A DNA stretch of 64,000 bases, taken from the NCBI RefSeq assembly GCF_015999335.1, contig NZ_JAEACP010000021.1, positions 1 through 64,000 of the forward strand, given 5' to 3'. This DNA is from Tabrizicola soli. GTDB lineage: Bacteria; Pseudomonadota; Alphaproteobacteria; Rhodobacterales; Rhodobacteraceae. A program made the position numbers and the translations under genes. The notes beneath the pieces were generated by a model. The model had not been told where the DNA came from and ran no database searches. It saw nothing but the letters and a program-made list of their open reading frames with translations. This document shows, piece by piece, positions 17,448-26,091 of this stretch. Position 1 is the first letter of the stretch. The number at the start of each line of letters is the position of its first letter.

Positions 17448-19072
17448 GGGCTGCTCTCCCTCCCGTCGGCCGCACGCGGGGCGCCCAGGACGCCCTCGGC
17501 ATATATCGTGGGCGAGATGATCGCCCGCGCAGTCTGCTGCATGTAGCGCATCGTGACCTCGGCCTTGAGGGTCAGGACGAACAGCAGGGACACCAGCACC
17601 AGGACCGGCGCGATTTCCAGCGCCAGCACCCGCGGCGGCTCGGATTCCGTGGCCCAGAAGGTCTGGATGCCGATGCGGACGAGGCCGATCAGCGTAGCCA
17701 GGCCGGAGAGGATCACCAGCGCGACGAAGGCCCAGCCCAGGGCAGGGACCGGCAGTTCGGCCGCGAGGATCCCGCGCAGCATCCCCAGCTTGCCGATGAA
17801 GCCCGACAGCGGCGGCAGGCCGGTCAGGGCCAGGACGCAGACGCCGAACGACAGGCCCAGAACCGCCAGCGTTCCGGGCACGGCCAGGCCGACCTCGGGC
17901 TGTTCCTCGCGCTCGTCCAGGCCATAGGCGTCGGCGGTCAGCGCCAGAAGGGCGGCGATCCCGCCCTCCTCGCGGCTCATCGGTTCGATCAGCAGGAACA
18001 GCGCCGCCGTCGCCAGGGTGGAACTGAGCAGATAGAACAGCGCCCCCGCCAGGATGCCGGTCCCCGCCCCCTCCAGCACGAAACCGGCCGAGGCGAGCAC
18101 CGTGCCCGAGGACACCAGCACCAGATGCGCGGCCATCCGCCCCAGGCTTTGCGAGGCGAGGACACCGAGGAAGCCATAGGCCACCGTGGCCAGGCCCCCG
18201 GTGATCAGCACCAGCGCGCCATAGCCCGTCGACACCCCCGCCGCCGCGCCGAAGACCAGGAAGGAGAGGCGGATCAGCACATAGACGCCGACCTTGGTCA
18301 TGATCGCGAACATGGCGGCCACCGGCGCGGCGCTGGCCATGTAGGCGGTGGACAGCCAGAAGGACAGGGGCCAGATTCCGGCCTTGATCAGGAAGGCGAC
18401 CGCCATGATCCCCGCCCCCGCCTGCAAAAGTGCGCGCGGCTGCTCCTCCAGCCCCCAGACCAGGGTCGACAGATGCGCCATGCTGAGCGTGCCGGTCGCG
18501 CCATAGACCAGGCTGACCCCGATCAGGAACATGAGCGAGCCGGTCAGGTTCACCGCGATGTAATGCAGCCCGGCCCGGATCCGCAGTTGGCCACCGCCAT
18601 GCAGCAGAAGGCCGTAGGATGCCGCAAGCAGGACCTCGAAGAAGACGAAGAGATTGAACAGGTCGCCGGTCAGGAAGGCTCCGTTCAGGCCCATCAGCAG
18701 GAACTGGAACATGCTGTGGAAATGCTGCCCCTGCCGGTGCCAGCCGGCGGCCGAATAGATCAGCGCCGGCAGGGCGAGGAGCGCGGTCAGCACCAGCATC
18801 ATCGCCGACAGCCGGTCGATCACAAGCACGATGCCGAAGGGGGCGGACCAGTCGCTGAGCAGGTAGAAGCCGATGTCGTTGCCGCCGGTCAACTCGCTGC
18901 CCTTGGAGCGGACCAGAAGCTCGGCCGCGCTGAGCAGCATCGCCGTGACCGCGATCAGCCCGATGATCAGCTTGGTGCGCCGCTGCCGCTCGTCATAGAC
19001 CAGCATCAGCGCCCCGGCGAAGAACGGGATCAGGATCGGCGCGATGATCAGATGTTCGGGCGAAAGGCTCAT
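17444..19072 (-). CDS. mrpD: Mrp antiporter subunit D
   Basis: A 542-residue polytopic protein (about 14 helices) homologous to complex I antiporter-like subunits. It carries the two key membrane residues of that fold: the Glu in NLFVFFEVLLAASY and the Lys in LIKAGIWPLSFWL. It forms one of the proton/cation-translocating modules. The ATG at 19070-19072 is chosen because it overlaps mrpC by ATGA. A much longer in-frame reading upstream is Arg/Pro-rich antisense to nothing known and is rejected. Subunit D, not A, is indicated by its length and place after mrpC. Confidence 0.93.
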   Translation of the reverse strand: MSLSPEHLIIAPILIPFFAGALMLVYDERQRRTKLIIGLIAVTAMLLSAAELLVRSKGSELTGGNDIGFYLLSDWSAPFGIVLVIDRLSAMMLVLTALLALPALIYSAAGWHRQGQHFHSMFQFLLMGLNGAFLTGDLFNLFVFFEVLLAASYGLLLHGGGQLRIRAGLHYIAVNLTGSLMFLIGVSLVYGATGTLSMAHLSTLVWGLEEQPRALLQAGAGIMAVAFLIKAGIWPLSFWLSTAYMASAAPVAAMFAIMTKVGVYVLIRLSFLVFGAAAGVSTGYGALVLITGGLATVAYGFLGVLASQSLGRMAAHLVLVSSGTVLASAGFVLEGAGTGILAGALFYLLSSTLATAALFLLIEPMSREEGGIAALLALTADAYGLDEREEQPEVGLAVPGTLAVLGLSFGVCVLALTGLPPLSGFIGKLGMLRGILAAELPVPALGWAFVALVILSGLATLIGLVRIGIQTFWATESEPPRVLALEIAPVLVLVSLLFVLTLKAEVTMRYMQQTARAIISPTIYAEGVLGAPRAADGRESSP

Positions 19073-19413
19073 GGCTCGCGGTCCTGTCCGTCGACGTGGT
19101 CGGTACCCGTCACCCCGCGCGAGGCGATGAGGACCACAAGGAACAGCGCCGTGGTGGCGAAGCTGATCACGATGGCGGTCAGCACCAGCGCCTGCGGCAC
19201 CGGATCGGCATAGGCGGTCGGATCGACGAAACCGCCACGCGGCATCACCGGCGCGGCGGCCATGGTCAGCCGCCCCATCGAGAAGATGAACAGGTTCACC
19301 GCATAGGACAGCAGGCAAAGCCCGACGATCACCTGGAAGGTCCGCGGCCGCAGGATCAGCCAGATGCCCGACGCGGCGAGGACGCCGATGGCGAGGGACA
19401 GCACGATCTCCAT
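19069..19413 (-). CDS. mrpC: Mrp antiporter subunit C
   Basis: A 114-residue NuoK-like protein with three membrane helices, matching MrpC/MnhC. LILRPRTFQVIVGLCLLSYAVNL and DPVPQALVLTAIVISFA are typical family segments. ATG 19411-19413 shares one base with the mrpAB stop (TGATG); a GTG one codon upstream is possible. It overlaps mrpD by four bases. Confidence 0.92.
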   Translation of the reverse strand: MEIVLSLAIGVLAASGIWLILRPRTFQVIVGLCLLSYAVNLFIFSMGRLTMAAAPVMPRGGFVDPTAYADPVPQALVLTAIVISFATTALFLVVLIASRGVTGTDHVDGQDREP

Positions 19414-22295
19414 CACGCGGCCTCCCGTTCGGCGGCCTGCTCGCGTTCACGCAGGCGGGCGATGCGCAGCGACTGGTGCGCGATGGCGATCAGCATCAGG
19501 ACCGTGGCGCCGACCACAAGCGCGAAGACCCCGGTGTCGAAGATCAGCGCCGTGGCGGCCGGGACCTCTCCGATCAGCGGCAGGGTGACATAGCGCGAAT
19601 GGGCGGTCAGGAAGGGATAGCCGAAGACCAGCGCCCCCAGCCCGGTCAACCCCGCGATCAGCAGGCCCACCCCCATCCAGCGGATCGGCAGGACGGTCAG
19701 CCGGGTCTCGACCCAGCGGACATCATGCGCCAGGTACTGCAGCAGGAAGGCGATGGACAGCGTGACCCCGGCCGAGAACCCACCGCCCGGCAGGTCATGC
19801 CCGCGCACGAAGAGATAGGCCGCGACCAGCATCAGCACCGGGAACATCCAGCGCATGATGACCGACGGCACCAGCAGCGCATCGGCAAGCTGCGCGGTTT
19901 CCTCGGGGCTGGCGGTCTTGAACGAGTCGAGGCTTTCCTGCGCGGGGCGGAAGCGGCGCAGAAGGACGTAGACGGTGATCGCGACGATGGCCAGAACCGT
20001 GATCTCGCCGAACGTGTCGAAGGCGCGGAAATCCACCAGGATCACGTTGACCACATTGGTGCCGCCGCCTTCCTTGTAGGCATTGCGCAGGAACCAGTCG
20101 CCGACGTTCGGAACCAGCGGCCAGGTCAGCAGGACATAGGAGACCGCCGCCAGCCCGGCACCGCCGACCAGCGCGATCACCAGATCGCGGAACCGGCGCA
20201 GATGGGCCGCGACCAGACGGTCGCCCGGAATCTCCTCGCGCCGCTTCGGCAGCCAGCGCAGGCCCAGCACCAGAAGGACGGTCGTCACCACCTCGACCAG
20301 AAGCTGCGTCACCGCAAGATCGGGCGCCGAGAGCCAGGCGAAGGTGAGGCAGGTGACCAGTCCGGCCCCGCCGAGCAGGATCAGTGCGGCGAAACGGTGA
20401 TACTTGGCCATCCAGGCCGACCCCAGGGCGCAGGCCCCGCCGGCCAGCCACATCGCGGCAAAGGCCGGATCCAGCGGATTGCCCAGCGGCTGCGGCGAGG
20501 GAGCGAGGCTTCCCCACAGCGCCACCGCCGCCGCCGCGATGGCGGCCAGCACGGCCAGGCGAAGCTGCGGCTGCAGGCGCTCGGTCCCGAAGATGTCGTG
20601 CAGGAACCGCGGCGCGCGCCAGGTCGTGACCAACAGCACCTTCTCGAACAAGCGTTGCGCCCGCAGGCGGTGCAAAAGTGGCGGCCCCTCCGGCCCCTCG
20701 GCGATCCGCGCGCCGGACAGCGCGACCAGAACCACCCCTCCGGCCAATGCCACCAGGCTCATCACCATGGGCAGGTTGAACCCGTGCCAGATCGCGATGT
20801 CCTTGTAGGGCAGGTTCCGCCCCAGGACCGCCCGCGCCGCCTGGTTCAGGACCGGACCCAGCGTCAGGCCGGGCAGCATCCCGATCACTAGGCAGGCCAG
20901 CACCAGGAATTCCACCGGCCGCCGCATCCAGGCGGGGGGCTCGTGCGGGGTCTTCGGCAGGTCGACCGGGGGCGGGCCGAAGAAGACGCTGGTGATGAAG
21001 CGCAGCGAATAGGCGACCGCGAAGATCCCCGCCAGCGTCGCAAGCCAGGGTAGCGAGTTGTCCAGCCAGGTGCCGTTGTGCCAGTCGGCGGCCTCGGCGA
21101 AGAACATCTCCTTCGAGATGAACCCGTTCAGAAGCGGAACCCCCGCCATCGCGGCCGAGGCGACGATCGCCAGGCTTCCCGTCATCGGCATCAGCCGCAT
21201 CAGCCCGCTCAGCCGCCGCATGTCGCGTGTGCCGCTCTCGTGGTCGATGATCCCGGCGGCCATGAACAGGCTGGCCTTGAACACGGCATGGTTCACGATG
21301 TGGAAGATCGCCGCCAGGATCGCGCCGTTGCTGCCGATTCCGGCCAGCGCGGTGATCAGGCCCAGGTGGCCGATCGTGGAATAGGCCAGGAGACCCTTGA
21401 GATCATGCCGGAACAGCGCGATGAGCGAGCCGAGCACCAGCGTCGCCATCCCGGTCCCGGTGACCAGGAAGAACCACAGCTGCGTCTCTCCCAGAACCGG
21501 GGAGAAGCGGATCAGCAGGAACACCCCGGCCTTCACCATCGTCGCCGAATGCAGGAAGGCCGAGACCGGCGTGGGCGCGGCCATCGCACCCGGCAGCCAG
21601 AAGTGGAAGGGCATCTGCGCCGACTTGGTGAAGCAGCCCAGGAGGAACAGAACCAGGACCAGCGGATACAGCGGATGCGCCCGCACCACCTCGCCCGCGG
21701 CCAGCACCCGGTCGAGGTCGTAGCTGCCCGCGATCTGCCCCAGGATCAGCATGGCCAGCAGCAGGGCCATCCCGCCGATCCCGGTCACGATCAGCGCCAT
21801 CCGCGCCCCGTCCCGCGCGGCCTGGCCCTGGTGCCAGTAGCCGATCAGCAGGAAGGAGACCAGCGAGGTCAGTTCCCAGAACACCACCAGCATCAGGATG
21901 TTGCCCGAGACGAGCATGCCGACCATCGCCCCGGTAAAGACCATCAGCACGCCATGGAAGCGCGGCACCGGGTCGGAAGGCGACAGGTAGTAGCGCGCGT
22001 AGATCAGCACCAGGATCGCGATGCCATAGACCAGCGTGACGAAAAGCCAGACGAAGGCGTCCATGCGGAAGGCCAGGTCCAACCCCAGCGACGGCACCCA
22101 GCGCAGCGTGGTCCGCAGGATCTCGCCGTTCTGGAGCGAGCCGCGCAGGACGGCCAGGATCGCCAATCCTGCCGCCAGGATCAGCCCCGAGGACCAGGCC
22201 GCCGCGCTATGCGCCCGCGAGGAAACCGTACTCGCCACGGCGGCCGCCAGAAAAGGCAGGCCGGCGAGGATCAGAAGCAGGTTTCCTTCCATCAT
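19413..22295 (-). CDS. mrpA: Mrp antiporter subunits A and B fused
   Basis: A 960-residue membrane protein that heads the operon. Residues about 1-770 are MrpA, a complex I-like antiporter module with the Glu of VVFWELTSLVSFLLIGYW and the Lys of FTKSAQMPFHFWLP. The last 150 or so residues (from about SVIMRWMFPVLMLVAAYLF) correspond to MrpB. Such AB fusions are the alphaproteobacterial (Pha1-type) arrangement. The complex exchanges Na+ or K+ for protons and helps with alkali and salt stress. Two adjacent ATGs (22295, 22292) are possible; longer reading upstream is not conserved-looking. No regulator is linked except the Nnr-type gene on the same strand 200 bp upstream. Confidence 0.93.
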   Translation of the reverse strand: MMEGNLLLILAGLPFLAAAVASTVSSRAHSAAAWSSGLILAAGLAILAVLRGSLQNGEILRTTLRWVPSLGLDLAFRMDAFVWLFVTLVYGIAILVLIYARYYLSPSDPVPRFHGVLMVFTGAMVGMLVSGNILMLVVFWELTSLVSFLLIGYWHQGQAARDGARMALIVTGIGGMALLLAMLILGQIAGSYDLDRVLAAGEVVRAHPLYPLVLVLFLLGCFTKSAQMPFHFWLPGAMAAPTPVSAFLHSATMVKAGVFLLIRFSPVLGETQLWFFLVTGTGMATLVLGSLIALFRHDLKGLLAYSTIGHLGLITALAGIGSNGAILAAIFHIVNHAVFKASLFMAAGIIDHESGTRDMRRLSGLMRLMPMTGSLAIVASAAMAGVPLLNGFISKEMFFAEAADWHNGTWLDNSLPWLATLAGIFAVAYSLRFITSVFFGPPPVDLPKTPHEPPAWMRRPVEFLVLACLVIGMLPGLTLGPVLNQAARAVLGRNLPYKDIAIWHGFNLPMVMSLVALAGGVVLVALSGARIAEGPEGPPLLHRLRAQRLFEKVLLVTTWRAPRFLHDIFGTERLQPQLRLAVLAAIAAAAVALWGSLAPSPQPLGNPLDPAFAAMWLAGGACALGSAWMAKYHRFAALILLGGAGLVTCLTFAWLSAPDLAVTQLLVEVVTTVLLVLGLRWLPKRREEIPGDRLVAAHLRRFRDLVIALVGGAGLAAVSYVLLTWPLVPNVGDWFLRNAYKEGGGTNVVNVILVDFRAFDTFGEITVLAIVAITVYVLLRRFRPAQESLDSFKTASPEETAQLADALLVPSVIMRWMFPVLMLVAAYLFVRGHDLPGGGFSAGVTLSIAFLLQYLAHDVRWVETRLTVLPIRWMGVGLLIAGLTGLGALVFGYPFLTAHSRYVTLPLIGEVPAATALIFDTGVFALVVGATVLMLIAIAHQSLRIARLREREQAAEREAA

Positions 22296-22495
22296 GCCCG
22301 GTTGTCGTCCCTCTCGCTGGATTGCCGCCGCCGACGCACGCAGCCCGACCGTTGCCGCAGGGTGCGGATCGGCCGTTCCAGCATGCATCGGAAGTCTCTT
22401 GTCATGATCAAAGGCTTTCGCCTGCCGAATCAAGTCCTTCCCGACGGTGTTTCAGCCCGGTCACGCAACTGTTTTACCGATGTTGCCGCCAGGCA

Positions 22496-23275
22496 TCAGC
22501 CCTGCCCCGGCCGCCCCTTCCTTCGCCGTTCCCGTGGGAGTGCGGGCCGGGGCAGCGTCAGGCCGCCGCCGGTCGCATCGGGATTGGGGCCGTCGATCAG
22601 CATGTCGTTGGGACACGCCCGGACCAGTGCTGCGCGGTCGGTGATCGTCACCGTCTGGCCCTTCAGTTCGACGCCATCCATCGCAAGCGATCGAAGCGCC
22701 CGCGAGAAATTTTCCGCGGTCATCCCCAGATAAGAGGCAACCAGCCGCTTTTCGACCTGCAGCACGAAACGGTCGGCGCGCCCGGCAAGCTCGGACTGTT
22801 CCAGCAGGTAGCCGGCGATCCGCTCGCGCGAGTTGCGCAGCTTGAGGTTCTTCGCATGCCGCGCCATCGAGCGGAAGGCCTCGGCAAGCTCTTCCACGAT
22901 CGAGACTGCGAACTCGGCATCCTCGCGGAAGACCGCGCGAATCCCCGGGGCGGGGACGAGAAGGATGCGGGTCTGCTCGAGTGTCCGGGCCGACATCAGA
23001 TAGGGCAGGTCGCGGATGCAGGCCGCAAGGATGAAGGTCCCGACGGGACGCACCACCGCCATGGTCGTGCTGGCGCCCTGCCAATCGGCAAAAAGCTCGA
23101 CGCTGCCCTCAAGCACCACATGCAGGAAGTCGGCGCCCTGGCCCTGGCGGAACAGATCCAGCCGGGGAGGAAACCGCTGGGCATAGGTGCCCTGCATCAC
23201 GGCCTGGAACGAGGCGGGCCGCATGCTGCGAAACAGCGGCAGGCGCCGGACCTCGTCGAAATCTTCGGCACGCAC
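22496..23275 (-). CDS. Crp/Fnr-family regulator, Nnr/Dnr type
   Basis: A 259-residue transcription factor. Its N-terminal cyclic-nucleotide-like beta-roll (about 15-130) leads through a dimerisation helix to a winged HTH (about 172-212). The recognition helix reads TAENFSRALRSL with the E-x-x-S-R signature (Glu188, Ser191, Arg192). In FNR and NNR this contacts TTGAT half-sites. There is no N-terminal cysteine cluster, so it is not an oxygen-sensing FNR. By context it should be a nitric-oxide-type activator of nos genes, like Nnr. The GTG start at 23275 is preceded by AAGAGGTGA. It has a C-terminal Arg/Pro tail of unknown role. It is divergent from nosC. Confidence 0.82.
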   Translation of the reverse strand: MRAEDFDEVRRLPLFRSMRPASFQAVMQGTYAQRFPPRLDLFRQGQGADFLHVVLEGSVELFADWQGASTTMAVVRPVGTFILAACIRDLPYLMSARTLEQTRILLVPAPGIRAVFREDAEFAVSIVEELAEAFRSMARHAKNLKLRNSRERIAGYLLEQSELAGRADRFVLQVEKRLVASYLGMTAENFSRALRSLAMDGVELKGQTVTITDRAALVRACPNDMLIDGPNPDATGGGLTLPRPALPRERRRKGRPGQG

Positions 23276-23318
23276 GTAAAGTCACCTCTTACCAGTTCCG
23301 GTCAGAGCAAGGGCTCAA

Positions 23319-23332
23319 CTGACAAATATCAA
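23319..23332. promoter_or_regulatory. Near-consensus FNR/NNR box upstream of the regulator gene
   Basis: CTGAC-AAAT-ATCAA differs from the TTGAY-N4-RTCAA consensus at one base. It lies about 44 bp before the GTG start of the Crp/Fnr gene on the minus strand. This position would suit control of that gene by itself or by another FNR homologue. Confidence 0.5.
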
Positions 23333-23476
23333 ATCAAGGTCCGAAGTATACCGAAAAGCACGGCGGATTTCCGCAACTGCCGGTTCGGAGATCTGTGCAA
23401 TGCGGCTGCTTTAGCCTTTTTTTGCAAATGTTTGCCGGATCATCTCGCGGTTGTCATGCCGCGGAAAAAGACTAAC

Positions 23477-23490
23477 TTGATCTTGGTCAA
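23477..23490 (+). promoter_or_regulatory. FNR/NNR box upstream of nosC
   Basis: TTGAT-CTTG-GTCAA is a full-consensus site for FNR-type proteins. It ends 34 bases before the nosC ATG and is the obvious entry point for Nnr or FnrP activation of nosCRZDFYLX. If the site is centred at -41.5, transcription would start close to the annotated ATG, which leaves little room for a leader. Confidence 0.8.
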
Positions 23491-23524
23491 GGATTCGGCG
23501 GCGACTTCCAGCCATGGAGGCCAC

Positions 23525-23899
23525 ATGCAACGGCTGTCCACCCTTCTCACCGGGCTTATCGTCGCCCTCGCGCTGGTCATGGCCGGCCCGGGTGCGGCGC
23601 GTGTCGCGGTGGCGGGGACGATGACCGTGATCTGCGCCCATGGCAATGTCGCGACCGTTTGGCTGGACCAGAGCGGTAATCCGGTCGATCCCGCCGAGGA
23701 CTGCCGTACCTGTCCCGATTGCCTGGCCGCAGGCCCGGTCCTGCTTGACCCACCGCTTCAGCCCGTCGCCTTTGTCGCCCGGGTCGTCCCGGCGGTGGCA
23801 ACGCTGCATCCGGCGACGGATTCCGTTCCGACACCGCACCTGTTCCCTGCGCCCCGCGGCCCCCCGGCCGCGACGGCAAAGCATCGGATTGCCCTATGA
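23525..23899 (+). CDS. nosC: NosC-like Cys-rich small exported protein
   Basis: A 124-residue protein at the position of nosC in Paracoccus nos clusters. Residues 1-30 look like a signal peptide or membrane anchor. The rest has a CxxCxxC motif (Cys60, Cys63, Cys66 in CRTCPDC), a further Cys37 in VICAHG, and a Pro-rich tail. Its biochemical role is not established; metal or redox handling in N2O reductase maturation is a guess. GGAGG lies four bases before the ATG. Its stop overlaps the nosR start as ATGA, so it is the first gene of the operon. Confidence 0.75.
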   Translation: MQRLSTLLTGLIVALALVMAGPGAARVAVAGTMTVICAHGNVATVWLDQSGNPVDPAEDCRTCPDCLAAGPVLLDPPLQPVAFVARVVPAVATLHPATDSVPTPHLFPAPRGPPAATAKHRIAL

Positions 23900-26079
23900 C
23901 CCTGCTCCGCTTCCTGATCGTCGCCTTCTTTTCGCTTGTCGGCCTTCCCGCCCTGGCCGAGCCCGTCCTGACCAAATACCTGGCCGAAGTTCCCGCCGAA
24001 ACGCTGGTGCCCGAGGCTGACGGTTACGGTCCCCTGGACGCCACCCACCCCGTCGCACCTGTCCTGAAGGATGGCGAAACGGTGGGCTGGGCCTTCATCA
24101 CCTCGGACTTCGTCTCGACCACCGGCTACTCGGGCAAGCCGATCCACACGCTTGTCGCGGTGGACAAGGACGCCCGGATCACCGGCCTCAAGCTGGTCAA
24201 GCATTCCGAGCCGATCGTGCTGATCGGCATCCCCCAGGCCAAGATCGACGCCCTGGTCCAGGCCTATGTCGGGCTCGACCTCGTGGCCGAGGCGCAGTCG
24301 GGCGGCACCGGGCATGATGTCGACATCATCTCGGGCGCGACGGTGACGGTCATGGTCATCGACGATTCAATCGTGCGTGCCGGGCTGAAGGTCGCGCGCG
24401 CCCTGGGTCTGGGAGGACTGCAGCCCGACGCCGCAGCCACCGGCCCCAGTTTCGAGTTGAACCCCGAGGCCAAGGCCGCCTCGGACTGGACGACGCTGGA
24501 AGGCGACGGCACGTTGCGGCGGCTGTCGCTGGACGTGGGGCAGGTCAACGAGGCCTTCGCCGCCCTTGGCGACGAGCGTGCCACCGCCCGCGCCCTGACC
24601 GAGGCGCCCGAGACCACCTTCATCGAGATGCAGGCCGCCCTCGTCACCCAGCCCGCCATCGCCAAGGCGATCCTGGGCGAGGGCGAGGCCGCGAACCTTG
24701 CCGCCTGGCTGCAGCCGGGCGAGAACGCGATCGTCCTGGTGGGCCGCGGGCTCTACAGCTTCAAGGGTTCGGGCTATGTGCGCGGCGGGATCTTCGACCG
24801 GATCGTGCTGATCCAGGACGATGTCTCGGTCCGCTTCCGCGACAAGATGCACAAGCGTCTGGTGGCGGTGCAGGCCGCGGGCGCGCCCGAGTACACCGAG
24901 GCCGACCTGTTCAAGATCCCCTCGGACGTGGGTTTCGACCCGACGAAACCCTTCCGCATCCAGCTTCTGGTCCATCGCGAGGTCGGCCCGATCGAGAAGG
25001 TCTTCACCACCTTCGACCTTGGCTACCAGCTGCCGCAGCAATACCTGCGCCCCGTCGCGCAGGCCGAGCCCGCCGCGATCCCCGGCCCGGCCGAGGCCGT
25101 GGCTTCGCAAGAGGAAAGCGCCGCGCATCAGGCCCTCTGGCGGCGGATCTGGCTGGACAAGAAGGTTGAGATCGCGGTCACCGGCGCGATGCTGGCGGTG
25201 TTGACGCTGGCGTTCTTCTTCCAGGGTTTCGCCACCCGCTACGAGCGCCGGTTCTACTGGTTCCGCATGGGTTTCCTGACGGTGACCCTGGTGTTCCTGG
25301 GCTGGTATGCCAATGCGCAGCTCTCGGTCGTCAACCTGATGGCGCTGTTCGGCTCGTTGATGACGGGCTTCAGCTGGCAGGCCTTCCTCCTGGACCCGCT
25401 GACCTTCATCCTGTGGTTCGCGGTCGCGGCGGCGCTCTTGTTCTGGGGGCGGGGGGCCTATTGCGGCTGGCTGTGTCCCTTCGGCGCGCTGCAGGAACTG
25501 ACCAACCAGATCGCCCGCAAGCTGCGTATCCCGCAATGGACGCTGCCCTGGGGGCTGCACGAAAGGCTCTGGCCGGTCAAGTACATGATCTTCCTCGGCC
25601 TCTTCGGCGTCAGCCTCATGTCGATCGAGCAGGCCGAGCATCTGGCCGAGGTCGAGCCCTTCAAGACCGCGATCATCCTGAAGTTCGTCCGCGCCTGGCC
25701 CTTCGTCGCCTATGCGCTGGCGCTTCTGGCGGCGGGGCTGTTCGTCGAACGCTTCTACTGCCGCTATCTCTGCCCGCTGGGCGCGGCGCTGGCGATCCCG
25801 GCCCGGATACGGATGTTCGACTGGCTGAAGCGGTACCGCGAATGCGGCAACCCCTGCCAGACCTGCGCCAACGAATGCCCGGTTCAGGCGATCCACCCAA
25901 CGGGCGAGATCAACCCGAACGAGTGCATCGACTGCCTGCATTGCCAGGTGCTCTACCAGTCCACCAGCAAATGCCCGGTGGTCATCAAGAAGCTGAAGCG
26001 GCGCGAGGCTGTCGCCGCTTCGCCGGCCCGGAACATCTCCGGGCATCCGAACCAACCAAAACCCCAACCGGCACAATGA
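23896..26079 (+). CDS. nosR: NosR, flavin/iron-sulfur membrane protein for N2O reduction
   Basis: A 727-residue protein that passes electrons toward, and supports expression of, nitrous oxide reductase. A signal peptide (about 1-22) precedes a periplasmic FMN-binding domain. This ends in a flavinylation motif, IISGAT, with Thr149 as the likely covalent FMN site. Several membrane helices (about 415-640) carry CGWLCPFGAL and CRYLCPLGAAL. A C-terminal cytoplasmic ferredoxin-like part has CGNPCQTCANECP and CIDCLHC, able to hold two [4Fe-4S] clusters. Length and order match NosR. It starts within the nosC stop and ends 12 bases before nosZ. Confidence 0.96.
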   Translation: MTLLRFLIVAFFSLVGLPALAEPVLTKYLAEVPAETLVPEADGYGPLDATHPVAPVLKDGETVGWAFITSDFVSTTGYSGKPIHTLVAVDKDARITGLKLVKHSEPIVLIGIPQAKIDALVQAYVGLDLVAEAQSGGTGHDVDIISGATVTVMVIDDSIVRAGLKVARALGLGGLQPDAAATGPSFELNPEAKAASDWTTLEGDGTLRRLSLDVGQVNEAFAALGDERATARALTEAPETTFIEMQAALVTQPAIAKAILGEGEAANLAAWLQPGENAIVLVGRGLYSFKGSGYVRGGIFDRIVLIQDDVSVRFRDKMHKRLVAVQAAGAPEYTEADLFKIPSDVGFDPTKPFRIQLLVHREVGPIEKVFTTFDLGYQLPQQYLRPVAQAEPAAIPGPAEAVASQEESAAHQALWRRIWLDKKVEIAVTGAMLAVLTLAFFFQGFATRYERRFYWFRMGFLTVTLVFLGWYANAQLSVVNLMALFGSLMTGFSWQAFLLDPLTFILWFAVAAALLFWGRGAYCGWLCPFGALQELTNQIARKLRIPQWTLPWGLHERLWPVKYMIFLGLFGVSLMSIEQAEHLAEVEPFKTAIILKFVRAWPFVAYALALLAAGLFVERFYCRYLCPLGAALAIPARIRMFDWLKRYRECGNPCQTCANECPVQAIHPTGEINPNECIDCLHCQVLYQSTSKCPVVIKKLKRREAVAASPARNISGHPNQPKPQPAQ

Positions 26080-26091
26080 AAGGGACAGATC

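Noticed and set aside
22400-22412. TTGTC-ATG-ATCAA as a third FNR-type box near mrpA
   Set aside because: The spacer is three bases, not four, and the left half-site is off-consensus.
22322-23899. Long plus-strand frame running into nosC
   Set aside because: Only its last 124 codons look like protein; the upstream part is antisense to the Crp/Fnr gene.
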